Source: Neoarius graeffei (lineage: Eukaryota > Chordata > Actinopteri > Siluriformes > Ariidae). From it: a stretch of 64,000 nucleotides of DNA. Shown in pieces: positions 47,608 through 57,970 of the stretch. The stretch spans positions 7,628,001 to 7,692,000 of the forward strand of contig NC_083587.1 in the NCBI RefSeq assembly GCF_027579695.1, read 5' to 3'. Positions within the stretch are counted from its first letter, which is position 1. Each line of letters starts with the position of its first letter. Below the pieces are notes generated by a model. The model worked only from the letters and a program-made list of their open reading frames with translations, had not been told where the DNA came from and searched no databases. Both the position numbers and the translations under genes were made by a program.

Positions 47608-47679
47608 CAGCAAAGGATTATTTCCATCCATTGACCTCTGGGTTATGGGCCCAGCATGCTCCCACTGTGCCACTCCGCT
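47608..47679 (-). tRNA. Initiator tRNA-Met-like pseudogene, unit 2
   Basis: A 72-nt match without gaps to vertebrate initiator tRNA-Met. The start AGCGGAGTGGCACAGTGG covers the A box. The anticodon arm CTGGGCCCATAACCCAG has the three G:C pairs that mark initiators and anticodon CAT. The 3' half is more diverged (GGATGGAAATAATCC) and the T stem no longer pairs, so it is probably not functional. Confidence 0.7.
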
Positions 47680-47755
47680 CATCTCATGTGCAGCCTGGGA
47701 CTTGAACCCACAATCCCTGGCTCATGGAAAACGTTGGTGTAAAAAACTGCAGAAT

Positions 47756-47827
47756 GATCAGAGGATGGCTTCAATCCATCAACCTCTGGGTTAGGGGCCC
47801 AGCATGCTCCTACTTTGCCACTCTGCT
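47756..47827 (-). tRNA. Initiator tRNA-Met-like pseudogene, unit 3
   Basis: Full length. The acceptor start AGCAGAG and T arm GATGGATTGAAGCCATC are well kept, but the anticodon has changed from CAT to CCT. Confidence 0.68.
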
Positions 47828-47903
47828 CATCTCACATGCCTCCTGGGACTCAAACCCACAATCCCTGGCTCATGGAACACTTTGGCATAATAGACCTCAG
47901 AAC

Positions 47904-47975
47904 TTGCAGAGAAGGGCTTTGAGCCATCAACTTCTGGGTTATGGGCCCAGCATGCTCCCACTGTACCACTCTGCT
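47904..47975 (-). tRNA. Initiator tRNA-Met-like pseudogene, unit 4
   Basis: Full length. AGCAGAGTGGTACAGTGG and CTGGGCCCATAACCCAG with anticodon CAT are kept; the T arm carries changes (GATGGCTCAAAGCCC). Confidence 0.68.
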
Positions 47976-48050
47976 CAGCTTGTGTGCTACCTGGGACTTG
48001 CACCCACAATCCCTGGCTCATGGAAAACATTGGTGTAAGAGATCTCAGAG

Positions 48051-48100
48051 CTAGCAGAGGATGGTTTTGACACATTGACCTCTGGGTTATAGGGCCCCCC
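48051..48100 (-). tRNA. Initiator tRNA-Met-like pseudogene, unit 5 (3' part)
   Basis: Only the part from the anticodon loop on remains (ATAACCCAGAGGTC...ACCATCCTCTGCTA); the 5' half is replaced by a G-run. Confidence 0.6.
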
Positions 48101-48101
48101 C

Positions 48102-48173
48102 ACATCCGAGGTGGGACTCAAACTCATAATCCCTGGGTTAGGAGGTTAGTGCCTTACCCATTACAACTCAGGA
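48102..48173 (-). tRNA. tRNA-Arg(CCT)-like pseudogene
   Basis: TAATGGGTAAGGCACTAACC, the anticodon CCT in CTAACCTCCTAACCCAGGG, and a B box GAGTTTGAGTCCCACC match vertebrate tRNA-Arg-CCT along its length. The acceptor 5' strand is changed, so function is unlikely. The 3' half of the same tRNA also occurs in every spacer of the adjoining array. Confidence 0.6.
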
Positions 48174-48483
48174 ACTTCTTGGTTCCTGAGTTGTTTGCGC
48201 CGAGTCCTTTTTCTCGCGAGTGCTGGCGTTAATTACTAATCTTTTTAAAAACTTTTTTCTACAAATAATTTTCCAGTATCCTCTTCATTTTTATTGTACT
48301 GTTGCTTTCCTTTTTGTACTTTCCACTTTCGCGTTCCTTTTTCCATTTTTTTCTCTCTTTTTTCGAAAGAACACCGAGACCAGAAGCTTTCTTTTTCTTT
48401 TCTCTCCCCCTGTGTAAAGACCACAAGCGGAGGCCATCTACATCAGATCTGCTTTAATATCAACAGATCTTCGATTAAGGTAC

Positions 48484-49092
48484 GTGAATCTTTTCATCAT
48501 GGCACACCTTCAGCTTGCTCAGTGTGCTGAGTGCAGGATGTTTAGTCATTCTTCCTCCGTCGCTAGTGATAGCTTTATTAGCTTTATTTGTGATAAGTGC
48601 AGATTAGTTAGCTCTCCGACAGAGAAAATTATAGTGCTAGAAGTGCATGTCCAGGCTTTAGAGAAGGCCAGTAAGCGTGAAAACAGTGTGGTTTCTGTAG
48701 GGGAAAGTCTGGATGCCCTAGGTGGAGTTAGTAATCCCCCAACTCTGGCATTAGAGCCCTTACAGTGGGGTGAATGGGTGACGACTCGTCAGCATAAGCG
48801 TAGAGCCAAAGCTACCGCTGAGGCTCACCCATGGGAGCACCACTCCTCTCCGTGTCACGTGTCGAACAGGTTTGCTCTCCTTAGTGATGCACCTGCTGAG
48901 AAACCTGAAAGAACTCTGGTTATAGGGGACTCTATCATACGGCACGTGAAATTAGCTCAGCCTTTAGGGGCACCAGCAGCTTTAGTCAGGTGTATACCAG
49001 GAGCCAGGGCGCCGGACATAGCAGGTAATCTTAGGGTCCTAGGCAAGCACAGGTTCTCAAAGATAGTTATCCATGCAGGAGCTAATGATATA
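48484..49092 (+). pseudogene. LINE ORF1, zinc finger and first half of SGNH esterase
   Basis: The probable start is [15 protein letters not shown] (48499). A CxxC...CxxC finger (CAECRMF...CDKC) is followed by a charged segment and then the esterase block [12 protein letters not shown] with its catalytic serine, and IPGARAPDI. The frame is cut at HAGAND by the Tc1; the following residues come from the transposon. Such ORF1 proteins bind LINE RNA and carry a lipase-like fold of unclear role. Confidence 0.8.
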
Positions 49093-50700
49093 CAGTGGTG
49101 CTTGAAAGTTTGTGAACCTTTTAGAATTTTCTATATTTCTGCATAAATAGGACCTAAAACATAATCAGATTTTCACACAAGTCCTAAAAGTAGATAAAAA
49201 GAACCCAGTTAAACAAATGAGACAAAAATATTATACTTGGTCATTTATTTCTTGAGGAAAATGATCCAGTATTACATATCTGTGAGTGGCAAAAGTATGT
49301 GAACCTTTGCTTTCAGTATCTGGTGTGACCCCCTTGTGCAGCAATAACTGCAACTAAACATTTGCGGTAACTGTTGATCAGTCCTGCACACCGGCTTGGA
49401 GGAATTTTAGCCCATTTCTCCGTACAGAACAGCTTCAACTCTGGGATGTTGGTGGGTTTCTTCACATGAACTGCTTGCTTCAGGTCCTTCCACAACATTT
49501 CGATTGGATTAAGGTCAGGACTTTGACTTGGCCATTCCAAAACATTAACTTTATTCTTCTTTAACCATTCTTTGGTAGAACAACTTGTGTGCTTAGGGTC
49601 GTTGTCTTGCTGCATGACCCACCTTCTCTTGAGATTCAGTTCATGGACAGATGTCCTGACATTTTCCTTTAGAATTCACTGGTATAATTCAGAATTCATT
49701 GTTCCATCAATGATGGAAAGCCGTCCTGGCCCAGATGCAGCAAAACAGGCCCAAACCATGATACTACCACCACCATGTTTCACAGATGGGATAAGGTTCT
49801 TATGCTGGAATGCACTGTTTTCTTTTCTCCAAACATAATGCTTCTCATTTAAACCAAAAAGTTCTATTTTGGTCTCATCTGTCCACAAAACATTTTTCCA
49901 ATAGCCTTCTGGCTTGTCCACGTGATCTTTAGTAAACTGCAGACGAGCAGCAATGTTCTTTTTGGAGCAGTGGTTTTCTTCTTGCAACCCTGCCATGCAC
50001 ACCATTGTTGTTCAGTGTTCTCCTGATGGTGGACTCGTGAACATTAACATTAGTCAATGTGAGAGAGGCCTTCAGTTGCTTAGAAGTTACCCTGGGGTCC
50101 TTTGTGACATCACTGACTATTACACGCCTTGCTCTTGGAGTGATCTTTGTTGGTCGACCACTCCGGGGGAGGGTAACAATGGTCTTGAATTTCCTCCATT
50201 CGTACCCAGTCTGTCTGACTGTGGATTGGTGGAGTCCAAACTCTTTAGAGATGGTTTTGTAACCTTTTCCAGCCTGATGAGCATCAACAACACTTTTTCT
50301 GAGGTCCTCAGAAATCTCCTTTGTTCGTGCCATGACACACTTCCACAAACATGTGTTGTGAAGATCAGACTTTGATAGATCCCTGTTCTTTAAATAAAAC
50401 AGGGTGCCCACTCACACCTGATTGTCATCCCATTGATTGAAAACACCTGACTCTAATTTCACCTTCAAATTAACTGCTAATCCTCGAGGTTCACATACTT
50501 TTGCCACTCACAGATATGTAATATTGGATCATTTTCCTCAATAAATAAATGACCAAGTATAATATTCTTGTCTCATTTGTTTAACTGGGTTCTCTTTATC
50601 TACTTTTAGGACTTGTGTGAAAATCTGATGTTGTTTTAGGTCATATTTATGCAGAAATATAGAAAATTCTAAAGGGTTCACAAACTTTCAAGCACCACTG
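49093..50700 (-). mobile_element. Tc1-like transposon (family B), copy 2
   Basis: Ends CAGTGGTGCTTGAAAG and CTTTCAAGCACCACTG with a TA duplication; inserted in the LINE ORF1. Confidence 0.94.
49313..50330 (-). pseudogene. Broken Tc1 transposase (family B), copy 2
   Basis: Three frame-separated pieces: the start MARTKEISEDLRKSVVDA with helix-turn-helix, a middle piece with LWTDETKIELFG (first D), and the end MQQDNDPKHTSCST...SPDLNPIEMLW (second D and E). All catalytic residues survive, but at least two frame breaks separate them. Confidence 0.88.
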
Positions 50701-50702
50701 TA

Positions 50703-51023
50703 TGCCTTCATCAGTCTGAGGTTACTAAGAGTAACTTTGTAGAGGTGTTTAAATTAGCGAAGGCGATGTCCGATGCTGTAGTATGTTCTGGCCCCATCCC
50801 AATGCGGCGTTGCGATATAGCTTACAGCAGGTTATGGTCGCTGAACTACTGGCTGTCCAGGTGGTGCTCTGAAAACAGTGTGGACTTTATAGATAATTGG
50901 GCTAATTTTGAGGGCACTGCTGGCCTGTTAGGGCGGGACGGTATCCATCCCACTCGGGAAGGTGCTGCTCTCATTTCCTGCAGCATAGGTCATAGTCTCA
51001 GGACAGACCTAGTTAATTCCTGA
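50703..51023 (+). pseudogene. LINE ORF1, second half of SGNH esterase
   Basis: Resumes the esterase after the Tc1: VEVFKLAKAMSDAVVCSGPI, WCSENSVDFIDNW and the catalytic Asp-His block RDGIHPTREGAALI, ending in a stop. The TA target sits between the GAND block and this part. Confidence 0.8.
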
Positions 51024-51188
51024 CAATCCAGAGCCAAGGCCAGGGAGCAGACGAACAGGCTAAACCGACTGTCTGCTAGCTGCACAGAGTCGTCACTCAG
51101 GGTCCACTACATTGAGACGGTGTCTGTTCCCCAAGCTCAACAAAAAGGTAGAAATTTTCAGAGAATTTACTGCAGTAACCTAATCAAT

Positions 51189-51568
51189 GGCGGCACGGTG
51201 GTGTAGTGGTTAGCGCTGTCACCTCACAGCAAGAAGGTCCTGGGTTCGAGCCCCGGGGCCGGCGAGGGCCTTTCTGTGTGGAGTTTGCATGTTCTCCCCG
51301 TGTCCGCGTGGGTTTCCTCCGGGTGCTCCGGTTTCCCCCACAGTCCAAAGACATGCAGGTTAGGTTAACTGGTGACTCTAAATTGACCGTAGGTGTGAAT
51401 GTGAGTGTGAATGGTTGTCTGTGTCTATGTGTCTGCCCTGTGATGACCTGGCGACTTGTCCAGGGTGTACCCCGCCTTTCGCCCGTAGTCAGCTGGGATA
51501 GGCTCCAGCTTGCCTGCGACCCTGTAGAAGGATAAAGCGGCTAGAGATAATGAATGAATGAATGAATG
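51189..51568 (+). mobile_element. tRNA-derived SINE, copy 2
   Basis: Starts GGCGGCACGGTGGTGTAGTG (A box), has B box GGGTTCGAGCCCC and a (TGAA)n tail. Perfect 12-bp target duplication aacctaatcaat on both sides. The most complete of the three copies. Confidence 0.95.
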
Positions 51569-51716
51569 AACCTAATCAATATAAAATTAGATCATACTGA
51601 CTGTACAGCTGCTGCCAGCACCTTTGATCTAAAGGTGGGGCTATTAAATATTAGATCTCTTACATCTAAACGCTAATGGTTAATGAACTCATTACTGATC
51701 AGAAGTTTAATGTACC

Positions 51717-52228
51717 GTATTTTCCAGACTATACGTCGCTCCAGAGTTTAAGTCGCATCAGCCAAAAAATGCATTATGAAGACAAAAAAAACATATATAC
51801 GTCGCACCGGACTACAAGTCGCACTTTTTTGAAGGGTTATTCTATCCATAGAATCTGTGATTCTATCTGAAAAGCGGCGCGTGGTTACTGCACAACTGCA
51901 TCGTTTATTTAATAAACGAACAGCTGAGCAGTGATAACGCGCCCTTTGCCCTGTAAGTAGCCTAGTCTGATTATTTTAAATATCTACTACTATCTTTAAT
52001 ACTATCACTATCGTTATTACTAATAGCCTATATTATTATTATAACTAATATTAGTAGCCTATTACTGATGCATTAATCAGTTTGCTTTTAGAATATTTTT
52101 ACTGGTAGGGCTTATTATCGCCCCATGGCTCTTTCATCTTTGTTATTAAAGCTGTAGTCATCATCAAGGAGTGTCATTCTTCATTTTTGTTGAATTTTAT
52201 TTCATCAAATCAGAGGTCAAGTAGGCTA
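51717..52228. repeat. DNA-transposon end (CGTATTTTCC type) and unassigned flank
   Basis: Starts CCGTATTTTCCAGACTATAC after TA, with repeated ACGTCGC/AAGTCGC blocks to about 51830, a terminal pattern common in vertebrate MITEs. No second end was found. The remainder is AT-rich without a gene. Confidence 0.5.
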
Positions 52229-52295
52229 TTGAGGTTTTTCACCTGACGTCACAGGGTCACGTGACGCCCCGGTGTCCGCCGTTTTGAAGGTCAAG

Positions 52296-52795
52296 CTAGC
52301 TAATGTCAACAACATCATAGCTGGTATGTTACTGTAGCAATGTTTACATTCAGTCATTTGGATGACTGTTGAAACCTTTCAGTCTCAAGTTTTTCCTTTA
52401 CTGTATTTACTAGTTTACTGTAATTATGATCCGGCAGCTATTTACACCGGATCCAGTGTAAATAGCTGCCAGAGCGCGCTCCGGCTTGCTCTCCCTCAAA
52501 TTAAGCAGCACGCTCCGGCTTGCTCCCGGAGTGCTCCGGCCGAGGTTCCGGAGCGCGCTTCGGCTTGCTCCCGGAGTGCGTGCTGCTTAATTTGAGGGGG
52601 AGCAAGCCGGCGCACGCTCCGGCAGCTATTTACACTGGATCTGGTGTAAATAGCTGCTGGATCATAATTACAGTAAACTAATAAATACAGTAAAGGAAAA
52701 ACTTGAGACTGAAAGGTTTTAACAGTCATCCAAATGACTGAAAGTAAACATTGCTACAGTAACATACCAGCTATGATGTTGTTGACATTAGCTAG
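52296..52795. repeat. 500-bp palindrome
   Basis: Arms of about 220-235 bp pair almost perfectly around a centre near 52545; the outer ~135 bp match the arms of the hairpin at 1202-1882. The inner part has GGATCCAGTGTAAATAGCTG and its reverse copy and CTCCGGCTTGCTCCC repeats. Two open frames on opposite strands are mirror images of each other, which shows the symmetry. Confidence 0.93.
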
Positions 52796-52984
52796 TGCTA
52801 ACAGCTAGCTGCTAGTACACTGCTACAACACAGACACCGACCCTAATAACAGTTCTTGGTCATTGCCTGGTAACAGTAAATTTATAACGGGCCATGTCTC
52901 AACAGACTAAGAAGTTATTTCAATGACATTTAATAACATTTTGTTTATCCTGAGGACCGAAAGTAAATGAAAATGTGAACAAAC

Positions 52985-53332
52985 CTTAGCTGTAATAAGA
53001 TGGCGACCACCGGCTCCAGGGACGACCCACTGATGTACGCATGTTACCCAGCCTGACACAAAATATTTGTAGGTATCCAAACTCTTATACGCTTTCAGAT
53101 CAATACCTGTGTATGGCGATGGGTTTTTAAAGACATAGGTATACAGATCATGTGGGCCGAAGTCAGGTAAAGACGAGGGCTTTGTGTACTTCTGTACATC
53201 AGTGAACAATCCTGGTGGAAGCAGGTAAACGTCGTTCTCTAAGCCTGCTAACCTCAATTTTTGCAAATACCTCTCCCTCTGCTCGCCCTGTAAATGCCCT
53301 ACGTCGCTGGATAGTGAAGGTGTTTTCTGCAT
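52985..53332 (-). pseudogene. First exon of a SWIM/YqaJ-like family gene, copy 2
   Basis: Same 348-bp exon as 663-1010, from MQKTPSLSSDVGHLQ to the AAG/GTTTGT donor, with only a few replacements (YPLPPG to YLLPPG, DVRKY to DVQKY, YVVKN to YVFKN, CLHQW to CVHQW). The open frame extends upstream through the element end. Both copies keep the frame and the donor. Confidence 0.6.
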
Positions 53333-53456
53333 CTCACTCCTTTTTCTTTTATGTTTTTCGTTTGTCGCCTTCCTCCCATTCAAACTGATTCGAGCCGTGA
53401 CGTCCAAAATGGCAGCCTCACATGACTTGGTCACGTGGGTGAAAAACCTCAATAGG

Positions 53457-53970
53457 TATATCATCTCCAAAGACAGGTACGGTAGTAAAAACAACCGTCT
53501 AGTGAAAAAAAACAACAACCGCTCAGAGAAAAAAACAGGCAGAAAGTGTGCCTGCCAGTTAACGTCATATCAGATAAAAACATTAAACGTTATTCAGACC
53601 ATTAACACCATAACATCAGAGATGAAGAATAAAGTTCATCTTGGAAGGAGAGTTATTTTTAAAAATGCAAAACAAAATCATTTATAATAGCCCAGAGAAA
53701 AACTGGCTGAATATGTACCGTAACATCAATTTATTCAATAGCCTATAGGCCTAAAATCAGGGCTTAATTTGAGCCGGAACATGACGGAACGAGATCCATA
53801 ACCTCCGTCGTCGGATCCGGCAGCTATTTTCATTTCATTCGGTGTTCCGGCAGCTATTTAAATGGATCAGATCACCTCTGTGACCATCACAAAGGGAAAA
53901 AAATCAAACAATAAATTAAATAAGTAAATAAAAATTTGTTTAGTGTTCGGTTTTGATTTTGATATCTGTT
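53457..53970. other. Non-coding stretch
   Basis: No supported gene. The motif TCCGGCAGCTATTT occurs twice near 53815 and 53855 and also inside the palindrome of the neighbouring element, so part may be related repeat DNA. The last 8 bases, TATCTGTT, are the target duplication of the next element. Confidence 0.4.
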
Positions 53971-55049
53971 CAGGGACGCAGGAACTAGGGGTGCTGCAGC
54001 ACCCCCCCTCCTGGACAACAGGTGCAACTACAACATTGGCGTTGTAAATTCAGGCATACCTTTTTCTTTTATTCTAAAATAAAAACAAAATGAAAAAACA
54101 TTTTTTTTCTCATTTTTACATGCTTATAAGTAGTTTTAAATGTAATTTAAAAATTTGGTTTGAGGTGAGTGATAAACGTTTAGACCTCAACCAGACCGGA
54201 AAGAACAGTGGCGTAGAACAGTGCACTGGTGGCGGGAGAGTTCGTTTAGCTAGTGGTGTGTGTCAATGTAGCAGCAATGAGCCAGAAAAGGATTTCTGAT
54301 TTCTTTAAAGATGGAGGGGGCCAAAAAGCCAAAGTCTTATGACGGAGGGCACGAGGAAGTTCAGGAGGAGGACGAGAGGCCTTCATCATCAGGGCAGGCT
54401 TCCCACTCCAGTACTGGCTGTAGCACTGCCACTGACCAGCAGCTAACTGGCTGTAGTGAAAGCACCAGTAGGGCTACCACCTCCCCTGTCAGCGAGGCAA
54501 CAAGTGGGTATGTACCCGATGATAAACCCTTTCAACCAACAGACCACTCGTTCCCAGCCAGACGCTTTGGCAAGGAAAATTTCTCCCGGTCCTTTAACCC
54601 TGCGTGTGTGAGAGCGGGAGAACACGAACGCGAGTGTGGACTATGAATGATGTCAAAATGCGGCCGTAAATAATTTAATAGGCCCTCTCTTCTTTTAGTA
54701 TGGTTAATCTTATTAAGGTTATGGTTATCTTGTTTTTGTCACCTAAAAATGTACACCTACGAGTCCGACCTATCATAGTTTGGATGTTTGATACCATGAA
54801 CAGCTACGCGGCGCGCTCTGGCTGAGAACGGACTTTGTATTTTTCATCTTTTGTCTAAAAAAATAAATGCACTTAGTATTGAATATATGTGAGTGTCTCA
54901 GTAAATGTAAGATTATAGCTCTGGCCTGGCTTTTAGTAGCCTACTGTAAGAAATAATACTGAGAATATAGCCTTTGGGCTCTATTTGGTGCATCGTCCGA
55001 TGACATAGCCTACAGCACCCTGCACTTCAGATGAGTTCCTGCGTCCCTG
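53971..55049 (+). mobile_element. hAT-E: non-autonomous hAT with a 5' exon
   Basis: Ends CAGGGACGCAGGAACT and AGTTCCTGCGTCCCTG, a perfect 16-bp inverted repeat, with a perfect 8-bp duplication TATCTGTT. It keeps the first coding exon of a TTF-type hAT transposase; the catalytic part is deleted. Confidence 0.93.
54277..54646 (+). pseudogene. N-terminal exon of a TTF-type hAT transposase
   Basis: Starts MSQKRISDFFKDGGGQKAK, then a stop and frame change; in the next frame come a Ser-rich linker and YVPDDKPFQPTDHSFPARRF followed by GKENFSRSFNPA, the start of the TTF-type zinc finger found in many hAT proteins. It ends there, before the usual WF... continuation. Confidence 0.7.
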
Positions 55050-55340
55050 TATCTGTTGTTGATTTCTCTCCTATGACATCCACAAAATCTATGCGGGGGG
55101 GGGGACATGGGGTGTATACTTCCGCTCAATAGAACACCGGGTTTTTTGTAGCCGTTTGCTTGCGCTGTGGAAAAAATGGCAAAAAAAACGAGAAAGCTTA
55201 CTAAAATTTTTAAAATGAATTCTCCAACTTGTTTTGTAAACCCTTTATTTCTTTTACTTTTATTGATTGCACTTATGTTTGCTGGCACTGCTTTTAACGA
55301 GCAGGAGAAAAACAGGGAGGGCTCGGAAAATGACGGCAGG

Positions 55341-55412
55341 TCGGAATCGAACCCGGGTCCCCGGATTTATGGTATGGTGCCTTATCCACCTGAGCCACGA
55401 AATCCCGCTGGC
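55341..55412 (-). repeat. tRNA-like head of a SINE or tRNA pseudogene
   Basis: On the minus strand GTGGCTCAGGTGGATAAGGC (A box) and GGGTTCGATTCCGACC (B box) lie 31 bp apart, the spacing of a tRNA gene. The anticodon arm is not convincing. The plus-strand open frame across it is therefore not called a gene. Confidence 0.5.
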
Positions 55413-55719
55413 ACCGCTTTTAAATACCCTACTTAAATCCTTAAAATGAGTCATTTAACTCATGTCTTGTGTGATCTGATCTCCAATGGTGAAATAAACT
55501 GGTTGTGATATGAGTACAGTCTGTTATTTTAGAAAATAAATTTAATATATAATTTAATATATAGCCTAATAAAAAATATTTTATAACATCACGACATATT
55601 ACTGTCTGTAACTGTTCGTCACTAAAGCATTTTCTAAGATCATAATGTCTGATATTTTTTACACACACAATAAGCGCGTGTGCGTAAAGTTGTAGTAAAC
55701 CACCCCCCTGCATGGTGAA

Positions 55720-55870
55720 GTTGGTTTCAGGTTGGATATTCGTTGGATATTCATTGGATATTCGAAGTTGGTTTCAGGTTGGATATTCATTGGATATTCA
55801 GATATCAGTGAAATACTGTTGGTTTCAGGTTGGTTGGATATTCGTTGGATATTCAGATATCAGTGAAATA
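55720..55870. repeat. Short tandem motif GTTGGATATTC
   Basis: Irregular repeats of TTGGATATTCGTTGGATATT and GGTTTCAGGTTGGATATTC, apparently the disordered left edge of the larger array that follows. Confidence 0.8.
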
Positions 55871-57530
55871 CCATTGTTTTTCAATGGGGAAACACTTTTT
55901 TTTTCCAATAGCTTTTTTCAATAGCTTTGACATAAAGTGACCTTGGGACCCCAAACCTTGCAGCATGCAACACCTATACAGGTGCAATAGGGCACACCCC
56001 AAATTATTGGAAATTAGTTCCTCTTCAATGTATATCTTCATCAATTTAAAATACCATTGTTTTTCAATGGGGAAACACTTTTTTTTTTTCAATAGCTTTG
56101 ACATAAAGTGACCTTCGTTGGATATTCGTTGGATATTCAGATATCAGTGAAATACCATTGTTTTTCAATGGGGAAACACTTTTTTTTTTCAATAGCTTTG
56201 ACATAAAGTGACCTTGGGACCCCAAACTTTGCAGCATGCATCACCTATACAGGCGCAATAGGGCACACCCCAAATTATTGGATTTTAGTTCCTCTTCAAT
56301 GTATATCTCCATCAATTTAAAATACCATTGTTTTTCAATGGGGAAACACTTTTTTTTCAATAGCTTTGACATAAAGTGACCTTGGGACCCCAAACTTTGC
56401 AGCATGCATCACCTATACAGGCGCAATAGGGCACACCCCAAATTATTGGATTTTAGTTCCTCTTCAATGTATATCTCCATCAATTTAAAATACCATTGTT
56501 TTTCAATGGGGAAACACTTTTTTTTCAATTGCTTTGACAAAGTGACCTTGGGACCCCAAACTTTGCAGCATGCATCACCTATACAGGCGCAATAGGGCAC
56601 ACCCCAAATTATTGGATTTTAGTTCCTCTTCAATGTATATCTCCATCAATTTAAAATACCATTGTTTTTCAATGGGGAAACACTTTTTTTTCAATAGCTT
56701 TGACATAAAGTGACCTTGGGACCCCAAACTTTGCAGCATGCATCACCTATACAGGCGCAATAGGGCACACCCCAAATTATTGGATTTTAGTTCCTCTTCA
56801 ATGTATATCTCCATCAATTTAAAATACCATTGTTTTTCAATGGGGAAACACTTTTTTTTTTTCAATAGCTTTGACAAAGTGACCTTGGGACCCCAAACTT
56901 TGCAGCATGCATCACCTATACAGGCGCAATAGGGCACACCCCAAATTATTGGATTTTAGTTCCTCTTCAATGTATATCTCCATCAATTTAAAATACCATT
57001 GTTTTTCAATGGGGAAACACTTTTTTTTCAATAGCTTTGACATAAAGTGACCTTGGAAACCCAAACCTTGCAGCATGCTTCAGCTACATAGGCTCAATGA
57101 GGCACACCCCACATTTTGGATTGTAGTTCCTCTTCAATGTATATCTTCACCAATTTAAAATACCACTGTGTTTCAATGGGGAAACCCATTTTTTCAATAG
57201 CTTTGACATATAGTGACCTTGGAAACCCGAACCTTGCAGCATGCTTCAGCTACATGGTCCTAATAAGGCACACTGCAAATTATTGGAATTTAGTTCCTCT
57301 TCAACATATATCTTCATCGAATTAAAATGCCATTGTTTTTCTATGGGAAAACCCTTTTTTTCAATAGGTTTGACATAAAGTAATCCTGGGACCCCAAAAC
57401 TAGCAGAATGCTTCAGCTACATAGGACCAATAAGGCACACCCAAAATTATTAGAACTTTATTTTCCTTCAATGTATATACACATTAATTTAAAATACCAC
57501 TGCTTTTCACAGGGGAACCCAAAATTTTAA
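55871..57530. repeat. ~167-bp tandem array, about nine units
   Basis: Units share CAATAGCTTTGACATAAAGT, GACCTTGGGACCCCAAA, TTGCAGCATGCATCACC and ATACCATTGTTTTTCAATGG. The central units (about 56,210-57,040) are almost identical; those at the right end differ at many sites. Open frames in it are repeat translations. Confidence 0.95.
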
Positions 57531-57965
57531 ATATACATTCACATGATCTTTCACATGACCCAATCTGTCAATATGTTTCACACAAAGTGACTAAACATGT
57601 TGCAACATGTTTAAACCACATGGTACCACTAAAGCACAACACACATTTATTCACACAAAACACAAAGCCATTTTTGTTTTTTTAAGCTGTCCAATGTTGC
57701 CTTCACCATGTTGAGACAAAGAGCATGAAACCAACGGTCACATGCGTCGCACTGGATCTGTTGAATGAAACAAATCCATCACTGCACATTCAGTTGTGGA
57801 CATAACTTTGCCCTTTGAGAAAGGCACTTTACCTTACTCTACATTGCATATTGCATATGGTACTGTAAGTATGTAGATTGTATTGATAAAAGGCAGCTAA
57901 ATGCATAATTAATTGTTTCTACAGACATCATATAATCATGTCATTCCACATTTAATTTGACTCGA
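57531..57965. other. Spacer between the tandem array and the multi-exon gene
   Basis: No exon recognised. The remaining zinc-finger exon expected downstream of the gene's last visible exon is not found here. Confidence 0.4.
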
Positions 57966-57970
57966 CTCAC

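Larger units (their letters stand above)
47469..48173 (-). repeat. Tandem array of tRNA-Arg/initiator-tRNA-Met units
   Basis: About five units of ~148 bp, measured from the tRNA starts (138, 148, 148, 147 bp apart). Each unit has an initiator tRNA-Met-like part and, between units, a tRNA-Arg 3' half (CCAGGGATTGTGGGTTCAAG) with a common spacer. A single ancestral Arg-Met tRNA pair, multiplied in tandem, explains it. Confidence 0.7.
48190..51716 (+). mobile_element. LINE with esterase-type ORF1, interrupted twice
   Basis: The parts run in order: a pyrimidine-rich 5' region, an ORF1 with zinc-finger and SGNH-esterase features (48484-49092 and 50703-51023), and the start of ORF2 just after the SINE (LLNIRSLTSK near 51640, typical of the LINE endonuclease start). 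Sequence is cut by a Tc1 (49093-50700) and a SINE (51189-51568) and ends abruptly where another repeat begins. L2/CR1-like. Confidence 0.75.
52229..53452 (-). mobile_element. Inverted-repeat element carrying a gene exon and a palindrome, copy 2
   Basis: Ends TTGAGGTTTTTCACC and GGTGAAAAACCTCAA with TA on both sides. Read on the minus strand it has the same order as 543-1949: end, exon, then palindrome next to the other end. Its palindrome has no minisatellite but a longer stem. Confidence 0.75.

Noticed and set aside
47519-48105. Repetitive open frames over the tRNA-like array
   Set aside because: Frames are by-products of the ~148-bp repeat; the tRNA-like content explains the conservation.
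48051-48173. Functional tRNA-Arg or tRNA-Met genes
   Set aside because: Acceptor or T-arm pairing is disturbed in every unit and two anticodons have changed; called pseudogenes.
52362-52729. Two similar 77-residue frames on opposite strands
   Set aside because: They are mirror images caused by the palindrome, not genes.
55167-55436. Small membrane protein (hydrophobic LLLLLIALMFAG segment)
   Set aside because: The second half is the reverse of a tRNA-like sequence; no conserved domain or promoter is visible.
56404-56937. Pairs of ~63-residue frames on both strands
   Set aside because: Repeat translations of the ~167-bp tandem array.
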